Part shown: piece by piece, positions 1 through 10,778 of the stretch
Layout of the letters: each line of letters starts with the position of its first letter
Numbering within the stretch: position 1 is the first letter of the stretch
From: Polyodon spathula
Lineage: Eukaryota > Chordata > Actinopteri > Acipenseriformes > Polyodontidae
Assembly: GCF_017654505.1 (NCBI RefSeq)
Contig: NC_054570.1
Span: 3,690,044 to 3,754,043 of the forward strand
Length of the DNA: 64,000 bases
Reading direction: 5' to 3'
Program-made: the position numbers and the translations under genes
The notes under the pieces: generated by a model
Seen by the model: only the letters and a program-made list of their open reading frames with translations
Told to the model about the DNA's origin: nothing
Database searches by the model: none

Positions 1-309
1 GAGCAAAAAAATGAAACACACTTTCAACACAATTAGAGGGAGACACCCAACACTTAGAAATATGTTATAAGTCTAAATAAAAAAACAGAATCTCATTTTA
101 ACATACTGAATCTGTTTCTGTAGATCCTGTTGTGGCTTCTCCCAGAGAAATTACAAGTGTGATGCTGCTAATAATAGGGTCCAATGAGGAATGGTGACTT
201 GTAATTGTACCTTTCACAGAGCCTGAGAACCTGAGAGAGAAGTCAGTAGCTGATCGGAGAGGAAGTGGTTTATCAGAGGACTTCAGGGGAATTATTTAGC
301 AACAACTGA
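1..309. other. Unassigned flank upstream of the polypurine tract
   Basis: AT-rich sequence with no recognisable coding region, RNA gene or repeat. It could be 5' flank or intron of the TMEM217-like gene that follows, but no splice signal or promoter could be assigned with any confidence. Confidence 0.3.
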
Positions 310-762
310 GAGGATTGTACAGAATTACAGCACAGAAGAGAGAAGAGAAACAGGAGAGAGGGGGAAGAGAAGAGAGAGAGAAACAGGAGGGGGAGAGAAA
401 AGAGACAGAAAACAAGTTGAGAGAAAAGAGAGAAACGAGTGGGGGAGAGAAAAGAGACAGAAACAGGAGAGGGGTAGAGAAAAGAGACAGAAACAGGAGA
501 GAGGGGGAGAGAAAAGGACATCTCTTCAGAGTGGGAAACAGGAAAGGAGAGGTAGAAAGAAAGAGGGGGAGATAGAAAGAGGGTCAAGAAAGAAGGGAGA
601 GAGAAAGGGGGAGAGGAGAGAGTGAAGGAGGAGAGAAAGGGGAAAGGGGTGGAAAAGAGTGAGGAGGAAGAGAAAGAAAGAAGAGAAAAAAGAGGGGAGA
701 ACAAGAAAGAAAGCAATAGAGGAAAGAGATAGAGACAGAGAGAAATAGGAGAGAAGAGAGCA
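310..762 (+). repeat. Polypurine (GA-rich) low-complexity tract
   Basis: About 450 bases are almost entirely A and G on the + strand, made of variable GAGA, GGGGAGAG, AAACAGG and GAGACAG blocks. Strong strand asymmetry leaves long open frames on both strands, but their Lys/Arg/Glu or Ser/Phe/Leu composition shows they are compositional artefacts. A similar shorter tract (1455-1500) lies after the coding region, so the TMEM217-like gene is bracketed by polypurine DNA. Such tracts can adopt triplex structures; that is inference. Confidence 0.8.
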
Positions 763-806
763 AACTAACCCACCCCCTTAAGTACACCCCTTGCCCCCTC
801 CCCTCG

Positions 807-1415
807 ATGCGGAACCTGTTTGCGGAGGGGCTGTGTGGGGTGCCCCCCCGCACCGGCGCCTCTGTATGTGGGCTCTACACTCTGGTGGTTTGCTCCATGC
901 AGGTGGTATTCGAGACAGGGCACATGAGAGAGGTTTACATCCGAGCGAACTCTTCCCTCTCCTCCCATCCCCTACCCCCAGACTCCATCGTCTACCCCCT
1001 CTACTGCACCCTGCTGGCCACCAACGGGCTCACACTCGCCCTGGCCCTCGCAATGCTGCTCTGCATCTACAGGGGGCTCTGCTGGGGGCTGATCCTCTTT
1101 GCCGCCTGGCTCTTGCTCTATGCCCCCCTCTCTATTATCCTCATGGTCCTGATTGAGATGCAGCTCAATCTATCAGAGCTCTCCATGCGCGGTCTGGAGT
1201 GGTTTGGGCTGGGCTGCCGGTTACTGGGAGACGCTTTCTGGCTGGTCTTCGTGGTGACTCATGCCATAGAGCTGTACCAAAGAGCTCGCAAAGGCAGTCC
1301 CCACCCCCATCCCCCCCCCCTTCACCCCCGTCCTACGTCGACCACCCCGGTCCCCCTCACCTCCGTCCCGTCCTCCGTCCCCTCTCCCCCTAAGCGGATT
1401 CCACGGGGGGTTTAA
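807..1415 (+). CDS. TMEM217: TMEM217-like four-pass transmembrane protein
   Basis: Single-exon 202-residue protein. Four hydrophobic segments are visible at about residues 18-37, 60-84, 90-117 and 134-155, followed by a basic, proline-rich tail (about 165-200) predicted to be cytosolic. The best anchor is the fourth segment, WFGLGCRLLGDAFWLVFVV, which fits my recollection of the TMEM217 family (WFGL...FW.FFV followed by a short Tyr/Arg stretch), together with the first segment (CGLYTLVV...VFETGHM). The family's function is poorly known. The start was chosen because it is the first ATG of the frame, 17 residues before the first membrane segment. Two other forward frames overlap it but lack such structure. 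A poly(A) signal follows at 1586. Family assignment is from memory of the human protein; a four-span protein of another family is the alternative. Confidence 0.62.
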   Translation: MRNLFAEGLCGVPPRTGASVCGLYTLVVCSMQVVFETGHMREVYIRANSSLSSHPLPPDSIVYPLYCTLLATNGLTLALALAMLLCIYRGLCWGLILFAAWLLLYAPLSIILMVLIEMQLNLSELSMRGLEWFGLGCRLLGDAFWLVFVVTHAIELYQRARKGSPHPHPPPLHPRPTSTTPVPLTSVPSSVPSPPKRIPRGV

Positions 1416-1585
1416 CTTCAAATTTCGTAAACTATCTCACCACACTCTACGGAAGGGGGGAGAGGTAGAGGGGAGGAGAGAGGAGAGAGAGGGAGAGAGT
1501 TTTTATTGTTGCTCTTATATTTCATAACATTCCTGTTTGTTTTAATACCCTGTAAGAGATTTTACTGTTTAAAAGTCTACATATT

Positions 1586-1591
1586 AATAAA
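1586..1591 (+). terminator. Candidate polyadenylation signal of the TMEM217-like gene
   Basis: AATAAA lies 170 bases after the stop codon, in AT-rich sequence that follows a short GA-rich stretch. It is the first canonical hexamer downstream of the coding region. A GT-rich downstream element is not obvious. Confidence 0.45.
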
Positions 1592-1599
1592 ATAATTCA

Positions 1600-3714
1600 G
1601 AAGTTATGATTTCAATTCAGTTTACTTTACAGTTTGTTTTATTAACTCAATTCTTAGTCACGGAAGGACCACACTTCCTAAGAGAGATAAACATCTGCCC
1701 TTGTATTTGAATTGCAGTGAGCTTGAGTGGAAGAGCGAGAAATTGTCCATGTTTTCTTCCAATTAACATTGCAGTTTAGAAATGAGTTCCAGGAAACACA
1801 AGCTTTAAGTCTTGTATAATCTAAGTATGAGAAGTGCTGTCTTACAAATCTGTTGTTGGACTTGGAATCAAATAAACTAACATTACGAATATGCAAATCT
1901 AGAAAGGAAGGCTGTAAATGATTACATTCAAATGATGATTTACAGAGGTGAAAGAGGTTATTAGGAATGACTTTAAATACTATTGCATATTCACTTCACT
2001 AGAACATTACATTTATCTAAAAACATTCTTGAGTAATTTACAAGGTCTCCATTGGCTTTTAAAAGATTATACACAAATATAATTATCAACCCATTTTTGC
2101 TTAAATATAGATTTCCTTTTGTACAAAATGCATCTGTTGTTCCAGATAAGAAGTTTTGTGAGGTGAGAAGTTGTGGCAAACAGCCAATCTTGCCGCTCTC
2201 AGTAACTCAAGATAGAATCCGGTGTGTTTACCCAGCAATTTTTGATTATCAAGGTCACACTTAAGCATATTCATTTTGGAATATGAAACCACATTGAACC
2301 ATCCCCTGCCAAGGCCTGCCTGATCCATTTCACTCTAAACGTGTTCACAAAATGTGTGACATTTTATAACGTTTAATCCCCTTTACAATATTCATTGGAC
2401 AGGACAGTTTCTTCAATTGTATGATTTCCAAATTAAGTAAAAAATTGCTTTAATTACTTTATCTGACCATATAGAGGGAGTAGAAATCCCTAAAGCCGGA
2501 TCAACCAACCTGGATATCCCTTCCGCTGTGGAGAGTAAAACCTTCCCTTGTAAAGTGAGGTCTCTTTGAAGTCAGACATTAAATATCTGAGAGGCCCTTT
2601 TCATCCTGGGAGAAAAGTTATGCTCGATTCTATGGATTATATTTTTTACACACAGCTTGACTGCCGCTTCGTCCCTGGTATTGATCTCGTCCTGTACCAG
2701 GTGGGTCCGGCCCGCTCCCTCTGGACTGGATGGGGACCATTCCAATATAGGGGAGACCGGGGACAGCTGCAACATGGGACAGTTGGAACACCTTGAATTT
2801 CTCCAATCACAAGCAAGCTAGAGTGCCATCACTGACTCAGCACATTCTCACTTCAGGTCTCTGTCTGCCTGTAGGAGAGGAGCAACCTGTGCCAAAGCTC
2901 TCAGATTTTATCGCCAAAAATCTAGGAGAGTACATTTTTTCCCTGGCATTCTCACCCCTGATCTCTGTACTTATAATTGACACAACTGATTGTTCTTAGT
3001 TTTGCTGTTTCTTGCTGGAACATGAGGTTTAGTAATGTCTCCCTGGGTTTGGGCCAGTTGTAACACGTGTTGCAATTGACCTCAAACAACATTAGCTGAA
3101 CTGTATCTGGGCACATGAAATTCTTGCTTTAAAAAGCCTATCCTTTAGGGATGTTAATTTTCAATATGAACATTTATATTTTTCAATAAAGATATTCAGT
3201 TTGAGTTAAATAAAAACAAACATATTTGCTTTATGTGAAAATTGATCTGATCATGCAGTTCTTCAGTTAAATGAAACATGCTGTTATTGAATCATTCTTC
3301 ACAGAATGTTACATCTGTATTACAATTGTAGGGCTTGTTAGCGTGTAAAGGCTCATTTGCAACACTGGCACCAATTCAAACATTGAATCAAGTCAAATAT
3401 GGATCAGCTAACACATTAATATTAATAGAGTGTGGTGGTAGTAAAACAGTAAAGGGAAGCAAATGAATATGCAAGGAGGGGCCCCCAAAACGAGAACAAC
3501 TCCAGGGCCCCATTAAACATAATCCGACCCTGCAGGCAGCAATGATAACTACTCAGAGAGGCTGAGCGCTGGTACTGAAACACCAATACAAAGAGCTCCC
3601 CACTGCACTTTGGTTCCATTTACAAAACCAGGATAATAATATGGGTTCCTAGGAAGAGCAAGGGTGGAAAACATTGCAAAGTTACACATCACACAGTATT
3701 CAATCATGAGATCC
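1600..3714. other. Intergenic, nothing recognised
   Basis: About 2.1 kb of AT-rich DNA. Open frames here are all below 100 codons, lack recognisable domains and have no shared context. No repeat was identified by eye. Confidence 0.4.
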
Positions 3715-3717
3715 ACT

Positions 3718-3990
3718 ATCTGTAACTGCTTAATCCTACCTTGCTGAGCCAGAGCCTAACCCAGCAGACACAAAGCAGGACAACACCCTGGAGGGGATGT
3801 CTGTCCATCACAGGGCAACTAAGAGAGGCCATTCCACCTAGCCAGCATGTCTTAGAGCTGTGGAAGAAAACCCACGCGAACACAGAGAGAACAAGCAAAC
3901 TCCACACAGACAGACCCGAGTCCAGAATTGACCCAGAACCCTGGATCTGTGAGGCAGCAGCCCTAACCACTGCGCCACTGCACCACCCTT
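3718..3990 (-). mobile_element. tRNA-derived SINE with conserved central domain (V-SINE type), copy 1
   Basis: Read on the minus strand, the element starts with a tRNA-like head whose A box reads TGGCGCAGTGGTTAG, followed by GCTGCCTCACAG, then the central block GTGTGGAGTTTGC...GTGGGTTTTCTTCCACAG and the distal block CCTGTGATGGACAGACATCC. This order matches the vertebrate V-SINE superfamily (zebrafish DANA/HE1-like). The 3' tail near 3720 is present. Any protein frame across it is a shadow of the element. Family name is from memory. Confidence 0.72.
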
Positions 3991-4800
3991 CAATCATTCA
4001 TGTCATAATGATATTCTGTAATTAGAAATGAATTTCAGAAATACTCTTCATTTGCAAGACATTCAGGTGTGTGCCCAGGAAGGACGCCTCTGTCTCTCGG
4101 ATGATACCGAATTGTAACGGAATTGTGATAACGCTTCCGATACCAACTGCAGAATCATTTCGCCTGGCTCATCCTTCAGATACATAGTGGAATCACTTAC
4201 TGCCATGACAGTAAGCCAAGTAAGTGACTCTCATACCTGCAGACCAGCATGGGGGAGAGGGGTGCTGGATGGAGTTGTACCTTCAGAGAGGATTCAAAGT
4301 AAAGTATATATATGAACTGCACCAATCGTGCTGTGTTTGTATAAGGAAGCCTGAAATATACTTTGCTCTGGTTTGGTTTGTTTTTGTTTCTTTAACTGAG
4401 CTGCTCATATTGCAATAGTTAAAGCATCTGCTTTGTTTGCCAGGGCTGCAGCGCACACCTGCTGTTACTGCAGATAAAAAGCAGAGCGATTTGAATGTCT
4501 CCATGGCAACAGGTTTCCAGTACAGGCTGTGCGTGTTGGTACCGCCACAATAGCACTGTTAAGTGGGGTACAATCCCCAATCCTCAGACCCCTTCCCTAA
4601 ATATCTTGGGGTCCCTGAGTAGGTAACCAAGCCTGCCAGGACTGGTACAGAATTCAATGTGTCTTGATAGTCACCATGGCAAACCGCAATAGAAACAGTG
4701 CCACCCCCAAGCACCCTAAACCAGCAATACCAGCAATACTTTATATATAAACTGTCTAAATCATGTTTTGTGTCACAATGTAATATAATAGACTATGAAT
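3743..4800. repeat. Segmental tandem duplication, copy 1 (unit ~3.1 kb)
   Basis: From the TTGCTGAGCC inside the SINE to the edge of the 70-bp satellite, this ~1.05 kb is repeated at 6863-7911 with only about one substitution (ACAGGGCAAC versus ACAGGGCAAT) and one ten-base indel (an extra CCAGCAATAC unit at ~4725). The spacing between copies is 3,120 bp. No gene is recognisable within it. Confidence 0.9.
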
Positions 4801-6424
4801 ATTGAAACACAGGGCACAGATCTCTATATAATATCATATGAATATTCTTTTAATATAATAAACTGTGAATATTGAAACACAGGGCACAGATCTCTATAAA
4901 ATATCATATGAATATTCTTTTAATATAATAAACTGTGAATATTGAAACACAGGGCACAGATCTCTATATAATATCATATGAATATTCTTTTAATATAATA
5001 AACTGTGAATATTGAAACACAGGGCACAGATCTCTATAAAATATCATATGAATATTCTTTTAATATAATAAACTGTGAATATTGAAACACAGGGCACAGA
5101 TCTCTATAAAATATCATATGAATATTCTTTTAATATAATAAACTGTGAATATTGAAACACAGGGCACAGATCTCTATAAAATATCATATGAATATTCTTT
5201 TAATATAATAAACTGTGAATATTGAAACACAGGGCACAGATCTCTATAAAATATCATATGAATATTCTTTTAATATAATAAACTGTGAATATTGAAACAC
5301 AGGGCACAGATCTCTATAAAATATCATATGAATATTCTTTTAATATAATAAACTGTGAATATTGAAACACAGGGCACAGATCTCTATATAATATCATATG
5401 AATATTCTTTTAATATAATAAACTGTGAATATTGAAACACAAGGCACAGATCTCTATATAATATCATATGAGTATTCTTTTAATATAATAAACTGTGAAT
5501 ATTGAAACACAGGGCACAGATCTCTATATAATATCATATGAATATTCTTTTAATATAATAAACTGTGAATATTGAAACACAGGGCACAGATCTCTATATA
5601 ATATCATATGAATATTCTTTTAATATAATAAACTGTGAATATTGAAACACAGGGCACAGATCTCTATATAATATCATATGAATATTCTTTTAATATAATA
5701 AACTGTGAATATTGAAACACAGGGCACAGATCTCTATATAATATCATATGAATATTCTTTTAATATAATAAACTGTGAATATTGAAACACAGGGCAGAGA
5801 TCTCTATATAATATCATATGAATATTCTTTTAATATAATAAACTGTGAATATTGAAACACAGGGCACAGATCTCTATATAATATCATATGAATATTCTTT
5901 TAATATAATAAACTGTGAATATTGAAACACAGGGCACAGATCTCTATATAATATCATATGAATATTCTTTTAATATAATAAACTGTGAATATTGAAACAC
6001 AAGGCACAGATCTCTATATAATATCATATGAATATTCTTTTAATATAATAAACTGTGAATATTGAAACACAGGGCACAGATCTCTATATAATATCATATG
6101 AATATTCTTTTAATATAATAAACTGTGAATATTGAAACACAGGGCACAGATCTCTATATAATATCATATGAATATTCTTTTAATATAATAAACTGTGAAT
6201 ATTGAAACACAGGGCACAGATCTCTATATAATATCATATGAATATTCTTTTAATATAATAAACTGTGAATATTGAAACACAGGGCACAGATCTCTATATA
6301 ATATCATATGAATATTCTTTTAATATAATAAACTGTGAATATTGAAACACAGGGCACAGATCTCTATATAATATCATATGAATATTCTTTTAATATAATA
6401 AACTGTGAATATTGAAACACAGGG
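4790..6424. repeat. 70-bp AT-rich satellite array, copy 1
   Basis: The ten-base marker ATTGAAACAC recurs every 70 bases from 4801 to 6411, giving 24 units. The unit contains ACAGGGCACAGATCTCTATA, ATATCATATGAATATTC and TTTTAATATAATAAACTGTG. Variation is limited to a few positions (TATATA/TATAAA, AGGGCACAG/AAGGCACAG/AGGGCAGAG, GAATATTC/GAGTATTC), which indicates very recent homogenisation. The array stops abruptly at 6425. Confidence 0.97.
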
Positions 6425-6862
6425 CTGCAGACTTCCATGAATTGTGGGTGTGCCAGTTCCTCAAGATCTTGTTGCTGTCTCACTTCTTCCAGCTCCATTT
6501 CTAGCATACTTACTAGTTTATGCAAATCCTGGATCGCGCGGCACTTTACGCACACTTGGTTTAGCTCCGCTGGGTTTTCTCGGATTTCCCACATCAAGCA
6601 GGTGTCACAGATTACTGGCTTGAAGACCATGTTGAGGGTTTTTTTTTTTTTGAAGTTTAGTTTCTTCTGCAGCCGTCAACCTGCTTTCAAACTGCTTCGA
6701 AACTGCTCTGTACTTTTCCACGCCTGTACTTCTCCCACTCGCTGTCGCTTCCACTCGCTGTCGCTGGGAAGACTGCCTCGTTAAACTGCTATGTTCTGCT
6801 GTGCTGTCGGCTCCTAGTTTAGTCTTAGGGTGATAGACATTGACGACCGCCTTAGGGAGGTT
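6425..6862 (-). pseudogene. Retroelement-like coding fragment, broken by a frameshift
   Basis: On the minus strand an open frame (6862 to about 6650) ends in ...RLTAAEETKLQKKK, and another frame (6630 to 6425) reads MVFKPVICDTCLMWEIREN followed by CVKCRAIQDLHKL and a heptad-like Leu/Glu/Gln region. The frames differ by one base at a run of about twelve A residues near 6640, so a single homopolymer indel separates them. Paired CxxC motifs followed by a coiled coil resemble a LINE ORF1-type protein, but I cannot name the family. The fragment is cut by the satellite on one side and the duplicated SINE on the other. Confidence 0.4.
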
Positions 6863-7911
6863 GCTGAGCCAGAGCCTAACCCAGCAGACACAAAGCAGGA
6901 CAACACCCTGGAGGGGATGTCTGTCCATCACAGGGCAATTAAGAGAGGCCATTCCACCTAGCCAGCATGTCTTAGAGCTGTGGAAGAAAACCCACGCGAA
7001 CACAGAGAGAACAAGCAAACTCCACACAGACAGACCCGAGTCCAGAATTGACCCAGAACCCTGGATCTGTGAGGCAGCAGCCCTAACCACTGCGCCACTG
7101 CACCACCCTTCAATCATTCATGTCATAATGATATTCTGTAATTAGAAATGAATTTCAGAAATACTCTTCATTTGCAAGACATTCAGGTGTGTGCCCAGGA
7201 AGGACGCCTCTGTCTCTCGGATGATACCGAATTGTAACGGAATTGTGATAACGCTTCCGATACCAACTGCAGAATCATTTCGCCTGGCTCATCCTTCAGA
7301 TACATAGTGGAATCACTTACTGCCATGACAGTAAGCCAAGTAAGTGACTCTCATACCTGCAGACCAGCATGGGGGAGAGGGGTGCTGGATGGAGTTGTAC
7401 CTTCAGAGAGGATTCAAAGTAAAGTATATATATGAACTGCACCAATCGTGCTGTGTTTGTATAAGGAAGCCTGAAATATACTTTGCTCTGGTTTGGTTTG
7501 TTTTTGTTTCTTTAACTGAGCTGCTCATATTGCAATAGTTAAAGCATCTGCTTTGTTTGCCAGGGCTGCAGCGCACACCTGCTGTTACTGCAGATAAAAA
7601 GCAGAGCGATTTGAATGTCTCCATGGCAACAGGTTTCCAGTACAGGCTGTGCGTGTTGGTACCGCCACAATAGCACTGTTAAGTGGGGTACAATCCCCAA
7701 TCCTCAGACCCCTTCCCTAAATATCTTGGGGTCCCTGAGTAGGTAACCAAGCCTGCCAGGACTGGTACAGAATTCAATGTGTCTTGATAGTCACCATGGC
7801 AAACCGCAATAGAAACAGTGCCACCCCCAAGCACCCTAAACCAGCAATACTTTATATATAAACTGTCTAAATCATGTTTTGTGTCACAATGTAATATAAT
7901 AGACTATGAAT
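6863..7911. repeat. Segmental tandem duplication, copy 2, including truncated V-SINE
   Basis: Near-identical to 3743-4800. It begins inside the SINE (TTGCTGAGCC), so the SINE's 3' tail seen in copy 1 is missing here and is replaced by the preceding coding fragment. The minus-strand SINE body and tRNA-like head occupy about 6863-7110; the rest is anonymous DNA identical to copy 1. Confidence 0.9.
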
Positions 7912-9262
7912 ATTGAAACACAGGGCACAGATCTCTATATAATATCATATGAATATTCTTTTAATATAATAAACTATGAATATTGAAACACAGGGCACAG
8001 ATTTCTATAAAATATCATATGAGTATTCTTTTAATATAATAAACTGTGAATATTGAAACACAGGGCACAGATCTCTATAAAATATCATATGAGTATTCTT
8101 TTAATATAATAAACTGTGAATATTGAAACACAGGGCACAGATCTCTATATAATATCATATGAATATTCTTTTAATATAATAAACTGTGAATATTGAAACA
8201 CAGGGCACAGATCTCTATATAATATCATATGAATATTCTTTTAATATAATAAACTGTGAATATTGAAACACAGGGCACAGATCTCTATATAATATCATAT
8301 GAATATTCTTTTAATATAATAAACTGTGAATATTGAAACACAGGGCACAGATCTCTATATAATATCATATGAATATTCTTTTAATATAATAAACTGTGAA
8401 TATTGAAACACAGGGCACAGATCTCTATATAATATCATATGAATATTCTTTTAATATAATAAACTGTGAATATTGAAACACAGGGCACAGATCTCTATAT
8501 AATATCATATGAATATTCTTTTAATATAATAAACTGTGAATATTGAAACACAGGGCACAGATCTCTATATAATATCATATGAATATTCTTTTAATATAAT
8601 AAACTGTGAATATTGAAACACAGGGCACAGATCTCTATATAATATCATATGAATATTCTTTTTAAATGGAGTGACAGTCACTGAATGAAGTCATTGGCAG
8701 TGCTCTTGGTCTCCACCCATCATACTCAGTATATCATATCATGTCTAAACTGAGCTGGGATATTGAAACACAGGGCGCAGATCTCTATATAATATCATAT
8801 GAATATTATTTTAGTATAATAAACTGGGAGGAGATCACTTTGGCACTGCTCTCTGAGTGTAAGGTAAGACTCTATCCTATAAAATTCAATATAATAAACT
8901 GTGAATATTGAAACACAGGGCACAGATCTCTATATTATCATATATATTCTTTTAATATAATAAACTGTGAATATTGAAACACAGGGCACAGATCTCTATA
9001 TAATATCATATGAATATTATTTTAATATAATCTCTATATATATCATATGCAATATAATAAACTGTGAATATTGAAACACAGGGCAGAGATCTCTATATAA
9101 TATCATATATCCATTATTTTAATATAATAAACTGTGAATATTGAAACACAGGGCAGAGATCTCTATATAATATCATATGAATATTCTTTTAATATAATAA
9201 ACTGTGAATATTGAAACACAGGGCAGAGATCTCTATATAAAATCATATGAATATCTTTTTGA
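7900..9262. repeat. 70-bp satellite array, copy 2, with decayed tail
   Basis: Regular 70-bp units continue from 7912 to about 8660. After that only broken units survive (8760-8830, 8890-9050, 9060-9260), interrupted by unrelated segments such as 8662-8758 and by partial repeats. The mixed tail looks like either the old degenerate edge of the array or imperfect assembly of a satellite boundary. Confidence 0.9.
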
Positions 9263-10468
9263 TTGATCCATTGAAGGCAGGGCAGTGCTCTCTATATCCA
9301 CATCATACTCCAACGTTGACTGTATATGAAACACATAAGAGATATAAAATATCTAGGAACATTCCTTTTCATATGCAAATGGGAATATCTTTGGGATCTA
9401 TTAATATTATAAAATGATTTTTAACCACATATTTTAATAAATTTACATATCTTTGATTTATAGAATTTGATTTAACTATAGGGATTTCCAAAGTTGCTGT
9501 ATATGGGAAACACATAAGAGATATTTGTGGAAATAATTCAACTTGCATACAGGATCTTTGATACTAGTTTTAAATGTTAATTGATACATAAACCATTATT
9601 ATTATTATTATTATTATTAATAAGATGTATTGATTCATTCTTCTGTTATTTATGTGGTTGTTATGACAATGCTACTGTATATATATCTATGCTCAAAGTT
9701 TAACTTTAATACCTTTTCAAAGCTTGTTTTGAGGTTAAATGTAATTTGATGATCATGTATTTATTATTCTCCCATCGATATACACTTTGCATAGGAAATA
9801 CATTGAACACCAAGGGGTTATATGAGAAGGTATAATTTAAAACAAACATCTATGCAACTCTGTTCAATTAAAAGCACAAAAAGGCTTTAGTTTGAAAGCA
9901 GGGGACCCGCCCTATTTTGCATAGCTCCTGCTGCAAACCCTGCTTGGTCTAGCTAAGAATTCATTCACACTGCTTTAATACCCCTCCGAACAAATCAGAT
10001 GCGTTCAGCATTGCATTACGCGAGCATGGGTAAGCAGTGCATTGCTGGGTCTTCATGCAAATACAGGAACTGCACATCAATCTGCTAATTATTTCCACTG
10101 CATATTGAGATGTTTCTAAATGACTTAGAAAAGCGTTTTAGATATCTTAAAATATTTGAAGACATCTTAAAATATCTAGTAATATCCGGAAATGATTTAG
10201 AGATACCTATGAATTAATTTGAGGTATTTCTGAATGATAATACGGCTTGCCATAGTCTTCCAGTCATTCAAATCTAACAACAGAAAGACCAGCCAAACTG
10301 CAACATTCCTAATTACACTTTGTCTATGAGCAGATCGAAATGCTGAGAGACTAAATCTAATGTTCTACTGAACTGTGTACGAGTTGGAAAATACGGTGTT
10401 TTATATTATATATATATATATACACGCTATATAAATTAATGTACCAATATAGCTTAAAATACACACAT
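9263..10468. other. Intergenic, AT-rich
   Basis: No gene recognised. It contains an (ATT)n microsatellite at about 9597-9620 and a (TA)n run at about 10409-10425. A slightly GC-richer patch around 9900-10080 has no clear promoter signature. Confidence 0.4.
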
Positions 10469-10469
10469 A

Positions 10470-10768
10470 TCCATCCATTGTTATTAACCGCTTAACCCTT
10501 TACAGGGTCGCGGTGAGCCAGACCCTAACCCGGCAGACACAGGCACTACACCCTGGACGGGACGCCAGTCCATCGCAGGGCACTTCACACACACAGAGGG
10601 CAATTTAGAGGACCAATCAACCTGATCAGCATGTCTCTGGACTGTGGGAGGAAACAGGCGGACTGTACCCAGAGAAAACCCAGTCCAGTGCAGACACGGG
10701 GAGAACACGCAAACTCCACACAGACAGGCACACCCAATGAGCAATGGTATGTGCAGCAACACTAACTA
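10470..10768 (-). mobile_element. V-SINE-type element, copy 3
   Basis: Minus strand. The 3' end is at the left (TATCCATCCATTG, AACCGCTTAACCC), then CAGGGTCGCGGTGAGCC, CCTGGACGGGACGCCAGTCC, ATCGCAGGGCAC, CTGGACTGTGGGAGGAAAC and GGGGAGAACACGCAAACTCC. It is a cleaner match than copies 1 and 2 to the conserved central domain of vertebrate V-SINEs. The tRNA-like head is incomplete at the right, where the sequence passes into the 81-bp minisatellite. Confidence 0.7.
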
Positions 10769-10778
10769 TTCATTATCT

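Noticed and set aside
273..716. 147-codon minus-strand frame rich in Ser, Phe and Leu
   Set aside because: Complement of the polypurine tract; composition alone keeps it open.
6605..7117. 170-codon minus-strand protein
   Set aside because: Its first half is translation of the V-SINE; only the second half, outside the SINE, might be real retroelement coding sequence.
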